DNA from: Nitrospirillum amazonense
Lineage (GTDB): Bacteria; Pseudomonadota; Alphaproteobacteria; Azospirillales; Azospirillaceae
Direction: 5' to 3'
Assembly (NCBI RefSeq): GCF_007828035.1
Contig: NZ_VITV01000013.1
Coordinates: 62,001-126,000 of the forward strand
Length of the DNA: 64,000 nucleotides
Position numbers and translations under genes: made by a program
Notes under the pieces: model-generated
The model's database searches: none
Seen by the model: the letters and a program-made list of their open reading frames with translations, nothing else
What the model was told of the DNA's origin: nothing
Shown: one piece after another, positions 32,083-40,383 of the stretch
How the letters are laid out: each line of letters starts with the position of its first letter
How positions within the stretch are numbered: the first letter of the stretch is position 1

Positions 32083-34402
32083 CGCCGTGCCGCCGCGCCC
32101 TGGGAAGCCGTCCCCTGGGGAACCGTCCCGGGAGAACATGGGCGCACCCGTCGCCCGCATCGATGGCCGGCTGAAGGTGACGGGTCAGGCCCGCTATCCG
32201 GCTGATACCCCCCTGCACAACCTGGCCCACGCCGTGATGGTGACCAGTACCATCGCCCGCGGCCGCATCCGCAGCCTGGATACCACCGCGGCGGCGGCCG
32301 TTCCCGGCGTGCTGCTGGTGCTGACGCGGGACCGGGCGCAAGGCCAGCTGACCGCGCCCAAGTTCGGCACCGGCGGCAGCACCTCCATCCAGCCGCTGAA
32401 TGAGGAGCGGATTTGGCACGATGGCCAGATGTTGGCCATCGTCGTGGCCGAGACGCAGGAGGCTGCGCAGGAGGCGGCGGATCTGGTGGCTGTCACCTAC
32501 GATCACGACACGCCCAGCGCCGGCTTCGACACCAGCGGCGTGGAGATCGTGGCTGGCGCCGGCGCCAGCCCGATGTATCCGGAGGACCCCAAGGCGGGCG
32601 ATTTCGATACGGCATTCAAGGCGGCGCCGGTGGTGCTGGACGCGACCTACAACACCGCCGCGCAGCATCACAATCCCATGGAATTGTTCTCGACCACGGC
32701 GGAATGGAACAATGGGCGGCTGACGGTGTACGAGCCCAGCCAGTTCGTGGCGGGATGGCGGGCGCAACTGGCCAAGCAGCTGGACATGGATGCGGCCAAC
32801 ATCCGCGTGGTCAGCGAATACATCGGCGGTGCCTTCGGCTCCAAGGGGCCCATGACGCCGCGCACCGCCGCCGTGGCCCTGGCGGCCAAGCTGGTGCAGC
32901 GGCCGGTGCGGTGCGTCTGCACCCGGGCCCAGGGCTACACCACCGCCACCTTTCGGGCGGAGACGCGCCAGCGCATCCGGATGGGTGCCGGCCGCGACGG
33001 CAAGATCCGCGCCTTCAGCCATGAGGGCTGGGAGCTGACGTCGCGCCCCGACGATTATGTCGTGGGCGGTACCGAGACCACGGCGCGCCTGTACGCCTAT
33101 GGCGCCGTGCACACCAAGGTGCAGTTGGTGAAGGCCGACCGCAACACGCCGGGCTACATGCGTTCCCCGCCGGAGACGCCCTACGTCTTCGGGCTGGAGT
33201 GCGCCATGGACGAGATGGCGGAGAAGCTGGGACTGGACCCGGTGGAATTCCGGCGCGTCAACGATACCCAGGCCGACCCGGTCAGCGGCAAGCGCTACAC
33301 CAGCCGGTCCCTGATGCGGTGCTATGACGAGGCGGCCGCCGCCTTCGGATGGCAGCGCCGCCTGGATGCCGGCGTATGGAAGACGGGCGCGATGCGGGAT
33401 GGCGATTGGCTGGTGGGCCTGGGTTGCGCCACCGCCGTCTATCCCACCCAGGTGGCACCCTGCGCCGCGCGGGTGCGCCTGACGGCCGACGGCAAGGCGC
33501 TGGTGCAAACGGCGGCGCACGAAATCGGCACGGGCGTGCGCACCGTCGCCGCCCAGACCGCCGCGCAGGCGCTGGGCCTGAGCGTCGAGGACGTGACGGT
33601 GGAGATGGGCGACAGCGCCCTGCCGGCGGGCCCCGTCGCCGGCGGGTCGGTCAGCACGGCCAGCGTCTGCTCCGCCGTGCTGAAGGCCTGCGGCGGCATT
33701 CGCGACAAGCTCTACCGGGCGGCGACCATCAACAGCGGCCCTCCCGCCACGCCGGAAAGCTTCACCCTGCGCGATGGTATGGCCGTGCTGGACAGCGGCC
33801 GGTCGGCACCGCTGAGCGCTCTGTTCCAGAAGCTGGGCACGACACAGCTGGAGGACTATGCCGAGTTCGCGCCCGAAGGCTCGGCCCCCGGGGCGGTTGA
33901 ACAGCTGCGACAGGGCAATCCCGGCATCATGGGCGGGGCCAAGGGCCCGGTGCTGATGTACGCCTTCGGGGCGGAGTTCGTGGAGGTGCGGGTGCACGCC
34001 CGCACGGGCGAGATCCGGGTGCCGCGCATGGTGGGCGCCTTCGCCGCTGGCCGCATCATGAACCCGCGCACCGCCCGCAGCCAGCTGCTGGGCGGCATGA
34101 TCTGGGGCCTGGGCGCCGCGCTGCATGAGATGACGGAAATCGATCCGCGCCGTGCCCGCACCGTCAATCGGGACCTGCAGGATTACCTGGTGCCGGTGAA
34201 CGCGGATGTGGAGGGGGTGGAGGTCATCCTGGTGCCGGAAACCGATACCGAGGTGAATCCGGCCGGCGTGAAGGGCCTGGGTGAACTGGGCAATGTCGGT
34301 ACCTCCTCCGCCATCGCCAGCGCCATCTACCATGCCACGGGCCGGCGTCTGCGCGACATTCCCATGCGCCTGGACAAGCTGCTTCAGTTGCAGCAGACAT
34401 GA
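32075..34402 (+). CDS. paoC: Molybdenum-cofactor subunit of the aldehyde oxidase
   Basis: This 775-residue xanthine-oxidase-family large subunit has VARIDGRLKVTGQARYPAD at the start, AQHHNPMELFSTTAEW and EYIGGAFGSKGPM in the cofactor-binding half, and the catalytic Glu near the C-terminus in VKGLGELGNVG. It oxidises aldehydes to acids using a molybdopterin cofactor. No signal peptide: such subunits travel with the Tat-targeted partner. No XdhC/PaoD-type maturation gene follows; it must be encoded elsewhere. Confidence 0.93.
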   Translation: MPDAVPPRPGKPSPGEPSRENMGAPVARIDGRLKVTGQARYPADTPLHNLAHAVMVTSTIARGRIRSLDTTAAAAVPGVLLVLTRDRAQGQLTAPKFGTGGSTSIQPLNEERIWHDGQMLAIVVAETQEAAQEAADLVAVTYDHDTPSAGFDTSGVEIVAGAGASPMYPEDPKAGDFDTAFKAAPVVLDATYNTAAQHHNPMELFSTTAEWNNGRLTVYEPSQFVAGWRAQLAKQLDMDAANIRVVSEYIGGAFGSKGPMTPRTAAVALAAKLVQRPVRCVCTRAQGYTTATFRAETRQRIRMGAGRDGKIRAFSHEGWELTSRPDDYVVGGTETTARLYAYGAVHTKVQLVKADRNTPGYMRSPPETPYVFGLECAMDEMAEKLGLDPVEFRRVNDTQADPVSGKRYTSRSLMRCYDEAAAAFGWQRRLDAGVWKTGAMRDGDWLVGLGCATAVYPTQVAPCAARVRLTADGKALVQTAAHEIGTGVRTVAAQTAAQALGLSVEDVTVEMGDSALPAGPVAGGSVSTASVCSAVLKACGGIRDKLYRAATINSGPPATPESFTLRDGMAVLDSGRSAPLSALFQKLGTTQLEDYAEFAPEGSAPGAVEQLRQGNPGIMGGAKGPVLMYAFGAEFVEVRVHARTGEIRVPRMVGAFAAGRIMNPRTARSQLLGGMIWGLGAALHEMTEIDPRRARTVNRDLQDYLVPVNADVEGVEVILVPETDTEVNPAGVKGLGELGNVGTSSAIASAIYHATGRRLRDIPMRLDKLLQLQQT

Positions 34403-34408
34403 ACTTTC

Positions 34409-34434
34409 GGAACAAAAACGTGCAGATCCGTGTT
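34409..34434 (+). promoter_or_regulatory. EcfG-type promoter of the YciF-like gene
   Basis: GGAAC at 34409-34413, 17 nt, TGTT at 34431-34434, then CAA. It starts 7 bp after the paoC stop and ends 46 bp before the ATG. The -10 matches GTT but lacks the usual C or G before it. Confidence 0.55.
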
Positions 34435-34480
34435 CAAGGCAGTGGACGGGGAATCCCGCCCGCATGCGGAGGATACGGCC

Positions 34481-34984
34481 ATGGGCATGTTCACCAAGGA
34501 CATCGAAACGCTGCACGATTTGTTCGTGTACCAGTTGAAGGACATTTACTACGCCGAGCGTCGCATCGCGAGAGCACTGCCCAAGATGGCCGCGCGCGCG
34601 GCAGACCTTGAGCTGCGGCACGGTTTCGAGACGCACGCGCGTGAAACCCAGGAGCAGATCGCGAGGCTGGAGCAGGTATTCCAGATGCATGGCGCGGTAC
34701 CGGAGATCGCCAAGTGTCCCTCCATCGACTGTATCATCGATGAGACCGACGACGTGGTGGGGGAGGTGGCGGACAAGGGTGTCCTGGACGCCGCCCTTGT
34801 CGCCGCCGCCCAATCGGTCGAGCATTACGAGATCGCGCGGTATGGCACCTTGGTCGCCTGGGCCCAGATGCTGGGCCGGGCGGACAGCGCCGAGCTGTTG
34901 CGCCTCAGCCTGGATGAGGAAAAGGCCACGGACGAGTGGCTGACCATGCTGGCCAAGACGCGGCTGAACCGCGCCGCCGCCTGA
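34481..34984 (+). CDS. YciE/YciF-type ferritin-like protein (DUF892), 167 aa
   Basis: A four-helix-bundle protein with paired helices: DLFVYQLKDIYYAERRIARALP, HARETQEQIARLEQVF, AAQSVEHYEIARYGTLVAWA and LSLDEEKATDEWLTML, supplying the Glu/His positions expected for a di-iron site. YciF homologues are stress-induced and structurally resemble rubrerythrin. ATG 34481 follows GGAGGA; an upstream ATG at 34430 would overlap the promoter. It stands behind its own EcfG-type promoter. Confidence 0.88.
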   Translation: MGMFTKDIETLHDLFVYQLKDIYYAERRIARALPKMAARAADLELRHGFETHARETQEQIARLEQVFQMHGAVPEIAKCPSIDCIIDETDDVVGEVADKGVLDAALVAAAQSVEHYEIARYGTLVAWAQMLGRADSAELLRLSLDEEKATDEWLTMLAKTRLNRAAA

Positions 34985-35045
34985 TGCCCTATCAGTGCTT
35001 AGCCGTTAACGCCTGGGGCATTTATGAGGCGGACGATCCCCACCG

Positions 35046-35071
35046 GGAACCACGGGCAGCTTTCAATTGTT
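35046..35071 (+). promoter_or_regulatory. EcfG-type promoter of the PRC-barrel gene
   Basis: GGAAC at 35046-35050, 17 nt, TGTT at 35068-35071. Spacing and -10 are the same as in the YciF promoter. It leaves an untranslated leader of about 95 nt before the ATG at 35173. Confidence 0.55.
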
Positions 35072-35172
35072 GTTCAAACGGTTAGCAAAACCGCCTTGCA
35101 ACAACCGGGCGGCCCGCCCAGGCGCCCTGCGCCCTCTGGGAAAAGCGGCCCGCCCCAATTGGAGGAGTTACC

Positions 35173-35583
35173 ATGAAACGCGCCAATCTGTTCCTGGCCG
35201 CCGCCCTGGGTGTGTCGGCGCTGGGCACCGCCGTTGTCCTGCCTGCCGCCCCGACCCTGGCGCAGGGCACCACCCAGCGCATCGCCACCACCAAGGTGGA
35301 TGTGGCGACCGTGGCCACCGGCCACCGTTCGTCCAAGATCGTGGGCGCCAAGGTGGTGAACGACCAGAACGACACCGTCGGTACGGTCGATGACCTGATC
35401 ATCTCGCCCAAGGACAGCGTGCCCTACGCCATCCTGTCAGTGGGCGGTTTCCTGGGTGTGGGCGACCGTCTGGTGGCCATCCCTTACAGCGCCCTGCAGA
35501 TCACCGATGATAAGATCGAACTGCCGGGCGGCAACAAGGATGCGCTGAAGAACCAGCCGGCGTTCCACTACGCCAAGAGCTGA
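35173..35583 (+). CDS. Exported PRC-barrel domain protein, 136 aa
   Basis: A Sec signal peptide (MKRANLFLAAALGVSALGTA to about LAQG, residue 32) precedes a PRC-barrel domain: SSKIVGAKVVNDQNDTVGTVDDLIIS and YAILSVGGFLGVGDRLVAIPYSAL. PRC-barrel proteins of this exported type are common stress-induced periplasmic proteins in Alphaproteobacteria; the molecular role is unclear. The start is supported by GGAGG 7 bases upstream and the gene ends before a strong terminator. Confidence 0.88.
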   Translation: MKRANLFLAAALGVSALGTAVVLPAAPTLAQGTTQRIATTKVDVATVATGHRSSKIVGAKVVNDQNDTVGTVDDLIISPKDSVPYAILSVGGFLGVGDRLVAIPYSALQITDDKIELPGGNKDALKNQPAFHYAKS

Positions 35584-35607
35584 GGACGCCTGCTGTCCTA
35601 GGCCGAG

Positions 35608-35649
35608 AAGACCCGCGGGGAGGGGGCGTCCCTTCCCGCGGGTCTTTTC
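35608..35649 (+). terminator. Strong intrinsic terminator
   Basis: A 17-bp GC-rich stem (35608-35624 with 35630-35646, one G-T wobble) with a 5-nt loop is followed by TTTTCC. It ends the PRC-barrel transcript and, as its arms begin AAGA, can also act on leftward transcripts of the gene ending at 35654. Confidence 0.85.
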
Positions 35650-35653
35650 CTGT

Positions 35654-35890
35654 TCAGCGCCGGCGGCTGGCAAAGATGAAGCCCAGCACCACGCCAAAGG
35701 CGGTGTAGGCCACGGGCGCGCTGGTCAGCAGATCGGTCAGCCTCGTACCCGACGGGCGCTGGGCCTGCTTGGGTGGGGGTGGGGCCTCGCCCGTGCCGTG
35801 ATAGGCGCCGTGGGCCAGCTGCTCCAGTTTGGTGCGGGGGTGGGGACGGGGTGGTTCAGGAGTGGGTGGCGGCGGCACAAAAGAAGCCAT
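35654..35890 (-). CDS. Small Pro-rich tail-anchored membrane protein, 78 aa
   Basis: The first 50 residues are rich in Pro and charged residues (PPPPTPEPPRPHPRTK); the end is one hydrophobic helix, APVAYTAFGVVLGFIFASRRR, followed by Arg. It looks like a tail-anchored inner-membrane protein of unknown role. It converges with the PRC-barrel gene and has an EcfG-type promoter on the minus strand (35973 to 35948), so it is likely another stress-regulon member. GGAGGA lies just before the ATG. Confidence 0.7.
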   Translation of the reverse strand: MASFVPPPPTPEPPRPHPRTKLEQLAHGAYHGTGEAPPPPKQAQRPSGTRLTDLLTSAPVAYTAFGVVLGFIFASRRR

Positions 35891-35945
35891 GGGGTTCCTC
35901 CTCGGTCACTGATCGAAGGGCGTTTTCCGCCCGTCTTGAATTAAG

Positions 35946-35973
35946 GGAACCGCTGCCCCATCCGCCCTGTTCC
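35946..35973. promoter_or_regulatory. Bidirectional EcfG-type promoter pair
   Basis: Plus strand: GGAAC 35946-35950, 17 nt, TGTT 35968-35971, facing the dehydrogenase operon at 36088. Minus strand: GGAAC 35973-35969, 17 nt, GGTT 35951-35948, facing the small gene at 35890. The two promoters overlap almost completely because GGAACC and TGTTCC sit at opposite ends. Confidence 0.6.
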
Positions 35974-36087
35974 GTGCCGCCCGCATTTCGACGGGAACCA
36001 ATACGGGGCTGGAGCATTGGCTTGGCGACCGGCTACAGGCCCGCCCGCCCCGACTTAACGATGCCGGCCAACTGGTGGAGAGAGTTG

Positions 36088-36912
36088 ATGGAAACCAAAC
36101 TCAGCCGGCGCGGCCTGTTGGGCGCCGGTCTGGCCGCCGGCGCGGCCGGCGCCCTACCGTTGGCCGCGCCCGGCGCCCCGGAGCAGTCCGCCCGGGGCGG
36201 TGGCGCAGGTCCCGACATCCGGGGCGACATGCCGTGGCAGGAAGGGGCGGCGGATGCGCCGTTTCCGGCTGACCGCCGGGCCGGCTATATCTATTTCACG
36301 GCGGCGGAGGCCGCGTTCATCGAGGCGGCCGTGGGGCGCCTGATCCCCGCCGATGAATTGGGTGGTGGGGCCATCGAGGCGGCTGTGCCGCTGTTCATCG
36401 ATCGCCAGCTGGATGGCGAATACGGGCATGCCAGCCGCTGGTACATGCAGGGGCCCTGGGCGCCGCCGCTGAAGACCCAGGGTTATCAAAGCCGCATGAC
36501 GCCGGCGGAGGTGTACCGCTCCGCCATCCGCGCCATCGACGATATGGTGGCCAAGCAGCATGGCGGCACCTCCTTCGCCAAGCTGCCGCCCGACCAGCAG
36601 GACGAAGTGCTTAAGGGCCTGGAATCGAACGAGCTGGCCATCGAGGGCGTGGACACCAAGGTGTTCTTCACCCTGCTGCTGCAGAACACCATCGAGGGCT
36701 TTTTCAGCGACCCCGTCTATGGCGGGAACAAGGACATGATCGGCTGGCGCCTGATCGGCTTTCCCGGCGCCCGCTACGACCATGGGCCCTTCGTCGACCG
36801 TCACAACCAACCCTATCCCCTGCCGCCCGTCGGTATCACCGGCCGGCCCGGCTGGACCCCGCGCGACCAGGACGGCCAGCCCAAGGAAGTGGGGACCAAG
36901 ACCCATGTCTGA
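36088..36912 (+). CDS. Gluconate 2-dehydrogenase-type subunit 3 (Tat-exported), 274 aa
   Basis: A twin-arginine-type signal (LSRRGLLGAGLAAGAAGALP) starts the protein, followed by the subunit-3 domain with YFTAAEAAFIEAAVGRLIPAD, DRQLDGEYG and FFSDPVYGGNKDMIGWRLIGFPG. This small subunit accompanies membrane-bound GMC-type dehydrogenases and is needed for export of the flavoprotein. The ATG at 36088 follows GGAGAGAG. Its stop lies inside the first codons of the GMC subunit gene, so they are coupled. Confidence 0.9.
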   Translation: METKLSRRGLLGAGLAAGAAGALPLAAPGAPEQSARGGGAGPDIRGDMPWQEGAADAPFPADRRAGYIYFTAAEAAFIEAAVGRLIPADELGGGAIEAAVPLFIDRQLDGEYGHASRWYMQGPWAPPLKTQGYQSRMTPAEVYRSAIRAIDDMVAKQHGGTSFAKLPPDQQDEVLKGLESNELAIEGVDTKVFFTLLLQNTIEGFFSDPVYGGNKDMIGWRLIGFPGARYDHGPFVDRHNQPYPLPPVGITGRPGWTPRDQDGQPKEVGTKTHV

Positions 36913-38671
36913 GAAACTGCCCTCCGTCGACGTGCTGGTGGTGGGGTTCGGCTGGACCGGCGCCATCGTGGCCCAGGAACTGACCGATGCCGGCCTGAAT
37001 GTCCTGGCGTTGGAGCGGGGAAGATGGCGGGACACCCCCACCGATTTCGCCCCCACCTTCGCCCAGGATGAGCTGCGCTACATGTGGCGGCACGCGCTGT
37101 TCGAGAACCTGGCGCACAACACGCTGACCATCCGCAACAACATCAGCCAGACGGCGCTGCCCATGCGCGTCATGGGCTCATTTCTGCCGGGCACGGGGGT
37201 GGGGGGTTCCGGCGTGCACTGGAACGGGCAGACATGGCGCTTCCTGCCCAGCGACCTGGAGGTGCGCAGCCATGTTACGCGGCGCTATGGCGCCAGAGCC
37301 ATTCCCGCCGACATGACCATCCAGGACTTCGGCGTCACCTATGACGACCTGGAACCGCACTACGACCGTTTCGAATACCTCTGCGGCACCTCGGGCACGG
37401 CGGGCAATCTGAACGGCCAGATCCAGGCAGGCGGCAACCCGTTCGAAGGTGCCCGCAAGCGGGGCTATCCCACCCCCGCCATGCGCCAGGCCTACGCCCC
37501 CACGCTGTTCGCGGAGGCCGCCGCCAAGCTGGGCTACCACCCTTTCCCGCAGCCGTCGTCCAATTTGTCGGAAGCCTATACCAACCCGCTGGGCGTGCAG
37601 CTGGGGCCCTGCACCTATTGCGGCTTCTGCGAGAAGTTCGGTTGCGGCAACTATTCCAAGGCCTCGGCGCAGACGACCATCCTGCCCGTGCTGATGCGCA
37701 AGCCCAACTTCACCCTGCGCACGGAGGCAGAGGCGCTGACGATCAACCGGGACAGCACGGGCAAGCGGGCGGTCAGCGTCACCTATGTCGATGCCCAGGG
37801 GCGGGAGTTCGAACAGCCGGCCGACCTGATTTTCCTGGGCACCTACGCCCTCAACAACGTCCGCCTTCTGTTGCTGTCGGGCATCGGCACGCCGTATGAC
37901 CCGCGGACCGGGGAGGGGGTGGTGGGACGTAACTACGCCTACCAGCGCACCTCCTTCGTGAACGCCTTCTTCGATGACAAGATCCTGAACCCCTTCATCG
38001 GGGCGGGCGCCCATGGGATGCACATCGACGACTTCAACGGCGATAATTTCGACCATGGCGGCCTGGGTTTCCTGGGCGGTGGCTACCTCGGGGTGTTGCA
38101 GACGGGCGCCCGGCCCATCGAGACCCACCCGGTGCCGGAGGGCACGCCCACCTGGGGCGGGGCCTGGAAGAAGGCGGTGGCCGCCAACTACCTCAAGACC
38201 ACCACCATCTCCACCCACGGCGGGGTGATGAGCCATCGCGGCAACTACCTGGACCTGGACCCGACATACCGGGACGTCTACGGCCGGCCGCTGCTGCGCA
38301 TGACCTTCGACTACACCGACAATGAACAGAAGATGGCCCACTACATCACCGACCGCGCGGCCGACGTCGCCCGCGCCATGGGGCCGCGCGAGATCAAGGT
38401 GGTGTATCGCGACGGCTCCTGGGACGTGGTGCCCTACCAGACCACCCACAACACCGGCGGTGCCATCATGGGCGCCGATCCCAAGACCAGCGTGGTCAAC
38501 CGCTATCTGCAAAGCTGGGACGTCAGCAACCTGTTCGTCATGGGGGCCAGCGCCTTTCCCCAGAACCCGGGCTACAACCCCACCGGTACGGTGGCGGCGC
38601 TGGCCTACTGGTCGCTGAAGGCGGTGCGCGAACAGTACCTGAAATCCCCCGGCCCCCTGGTGCACACATGA
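36905..38671 (+). CDS. GMC-family flavoprotein subunit of a membrane-bound gluconate/polyol dehydrogenase
   Basis: This 588-residue protein has the N-terminal FAD-binding VDVLVVGFGWTGAIVAQEL, GTGVGGSGVHWNGQTWRF, a Cys cluster GPCTYCGFCEKFGCG that may hold a 3Fe-4S centre as in related fructose and glucose dehydrogenases, and the C-terminal GMC block AFPQNPGYNPTGTVAALAYW. It oxidises a sugar, sugar acid or polyol in the periplasm and passes electrons to the cytochrome c subunit. It has no signal of its own and should be carried by the Tat-tagged subunit 3. The exact substrate is unknown. Confidence 0.9.
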   Translation: MSEKLPSVDVLVVGFGWTGAIVAQELTDAGLNVLALERGRWRDTPTDFAPTFAQDELRYMWRHALFENLAHNTLTIRNNISQTALPMRVMGSFLPGTGVGGSGVHWNGQTWRFLPSDLEVRSHVTRRYGARAIPADMTIQDFGVTYDDLEPHYDRFEYLCGTSGTAGNLNGQIQAGGNPFEGARKRGYPTPAMRQAYAPTLFAEAAAKLGYHPFPQPSSNLSEAYTNPLGVQLGPCTYCGFCEKFGCGNYSKASAQTTILPVLMRKPNFTLRTEAEALTINRDSTGKRAVSVTYVDAQGREFEQPADLIFLGTYALNNVRLLLLSGIGTPYDPRTGEGVVGRNYAYQRTSFVNAFFDDKILNPFIGAGAHGMHIDDFNGDNFDHGGLGFLGGGYLGVLQTGARPIETHPVPEGTPTWGGAWKKAVAANYLKTTTISTHGGVMSHRGNYLDLDPTYRDVYGRPLLRMTFDYTDNEQKMAHYITDRAADVARAMGPREIKVVYRDGSWDVVPYQTTHNTGGAIMGADPKTSVVNRYLQSWDVSNLFVMGASAFPQNPGYNPTGTVAALAYWSLKAVREQYLKSPGPLVHT

Positions 38672-40089
38672 GGGCCCCCCTGCAGCGCGCGCTTGTGACC
38701 GGGCTGCTGAGCCTGGGCATCCTGGTGGCCACCCTGTCGCTGGTGGCCATCGGCCTCAGCGGTATTGCCAACGGCCAGCCGCCGTCCGCCACGTCCGGGC
38801 CCTATCCGCCGGTGAAGGATCCGGATGTGGCGAAGGGGTACTATGTGGCGGTTCAGGGGGATTGCGTCGGCTGCCATACCGTGCCCGGCGGCCTGCCCTT
38901 CGCCGGCGGACGCCCCCTGGTGACACCCTTCGGCACCATCTATTCGGCCAACGTCACGCCGGACAAGGACGCCGGCATCGGGCGTTGGTCGGCGGACGAC
39001 TTCTACCGCGCCCTGCATGAGGGCAAGGCGCCGGATGGCCATCTTTACCCGGCCTTCCCCTACAACTATTACACCCGCATCGGCCGGGCTGATTCCGACG
39101 CGCTGTTCGCCTATCTGCGCAGCCTGCCGCCATCGCCCAACCGGTCGCCGCGCAATGATCTGCCGTTTCCGTTCAACGTCCGCGCCCTGATGATGGGCTG
39201 GAACCTTCTGTTCCTGGACAAGGGGGAGTACAAGCCCGATCCCGCCAAGTCCGCGGCCTGGAACCGGGGCGCCTATCTGGTGGAGGGGCCGGGCCACTGC
39301 GCCGCCTGCCACACGCCCAAGAACCTCTTCGGCGCCCCGCGCACCAGCCGCGACTATCACGGTGGGGATATCGGCAACGGCTGGTACGCGCCGGACATCA
39401 CCCCCAACAAGCGCACCGGCATCGGGGGGTGGAGCGACGAGGAGCTATTCCAGTACCTGAAGACCGGCCGCAACGTCCATGCCAATGCCGCCGCTGACAT
39501 GGGGGAGGTGGTCGCCTATTCCACGTCGCGCATGACCGACGACGACGTGCGCGCCATTATCGCCTATCTGCGCGACCGGCCGGCGCGGGCCGACGACAGC
39601 CCCAAAAAGCCGGACCCCGCCGTCATGAAGGCGGGGGAGGCCGTCTATGTCGACACCTGCGCCGCCTGCCACCGCATGGACGGCGCCGGCTCCATGGCCA
39701 TGTTCCCCCGCCTGCCCGGCAACCCGAACCTGCAGCAACCCAATCCCGGCACGCTCATCCGTGTCCTGCTGGTGGGCAGCCGCAGCCTGCCGACCGACGC
39801 GCGGCCGACACCGGCCACCATGCCGGCCTTCAACTGGAAACTCAGGGACGAACAGATCGCCGCCGTGGCCACCTATGTCCGCAACAGCTGGGGCAACGCG
39901 GCGGCGCCGGTGGACGTCGACACGGTGACCAAGATGCGCAAGGCCTTGGGCGCCGACCGCCGCACCTTACCGGATGGCTACCCCACCGACATGCATCATC
40001 CCAACCCAGAAACCGTGTCCAGCCCCCACACCGACAGCCGGCAGAACGGGACGGACCAGGCGGGGACGGCGGCGCTGGGGCAGCCGTGA
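38668..40089 (+). CDS. Triheme cytochrome c subunit of the dehydrogenase
   Basis: An N-terminal signal/anchor helix (LLSLGILVATLSLVAIGL) precedes three CXXCH heme sites: CVGCH near residue 68, CAACH near 212 and CAACH near 331. Each is in its own cytochrome c domain, as in the triheme subunits of gluconate and alcohol dehydrogenases. It transfers electrons from the flavoprotein to the quinone pool. ATG overlaps the GMC stop (ATGA). The last 60 residues are low-complexity and probably disordered. Confidence 0.92.
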   Translation: MRAPLQRALVTGLLSLGILVATLSLVAIGLSGIANGQPPSATSGPYPPVKDPDVAKGYYVAVQGDCVGCHTVPGGLPFAGGRPLVTPFGTIYSANVTPDKDAGIGRWSADDFYRALHEGKAPDGHLYPAFPYNYYTRIGRADSDALFAYLRSLPPSPNRSPRNDLPFPFNVRALMMGWNLLFLDKGEYKPDPAKSAAWNRGAYLVEGPGHCAACHTPKNLFGAPRTSRDYHGGDIGNGWYAPDITPNKRTGIGGWSDEELFQYLKTGRNVHANAAADMGEVVAYSTSRMTDDDVRAIIAYLRDRPARADDSPKKPDPAVMKAGEAVYVDTCAACHRMDGAGSMAMFPRLPGNPNLQQPNPGTLIRVLLVGSRSLPTDARPTPATMPAFNWKLRDEQIAAVATYVRNSWGNAAAPVDVDTVTKMRKALGADRRTLPDGYPTDMHHPNPETVSSPHTDSRQNGTDQAGTAALGQP

Positions 40090-40125
40090 CGGTTCTTCAG
40101 CCTCCGCGTTGGTAGAGACCTGGAC

Positions 40126-40383
40126 TTATTCCTTCCCAGGAAGCTCGTCGCCCGGTCGCGGGGGTTCACCTCCGCCACGCGTCATTAAGGCCCTGAACGC
40201 GGCGCGGTCACCCTGCCCACGCCGTTCGGTGAAAAAGGCCGCCGTTCGCAGGGCCGCCAACTTTTCCGCCACGGCGGTCGCGACGAACTGGTTTAGGCTG
40301 GTGCCGTCCTCGGCCGCCAAGCGTTCCGCCTCCGCTTTCACAGATGCAGGCAGCCGTAGCGGATAGGTTGAAATCTTGGTCAT
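40126..40383 (-). CDS. Antitoxin-like protein of a PIN-type toxin-antitoxin pair, 85 aa
   Basis: The N-terminus TYPLRLPASVKAEAERLAAE followed by DGTSLNQFVATAVAEKL is a ribbon-helix-helix DNA-binding motif of HicB/CopG-like antitoxins; the C-terminal half (ERRGQGDRAAFRALM) would wrap the toxin. It starts at an ATG overlapping the stop of the PIN toxin gene, so toxin is first and antitoxin second. As the toxin frame carries a stop codon, this may be an orphan antitoxin. Confidence 0.8.
   Translation of the reverse strand: MTKISTYPLRLPASVKAEAERLAAEDGTSLNQFVATAVAEKLAALRTAAFFTERRGQGDRAAFRALMTRGGGEPPRPGDELPGKE

Noticed and set aside
31979-34825. Very long open frame on the strand opposite the aldehyde oxidase gene
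   Set aside because: GC-rich third-position bias keeps antisense frames open. The plus-strand frames have clear 2Fe-2S, FAD and molybdenum-cofactor motifs; the antisense product has none and is His/Gly-rich.
35991-36020. Further EcfG promoter close to the dehydrogenase operon
   Set aside because: GGAAC near 35995 is followed at 17 nt by ATTG, without a GTT -10 element.
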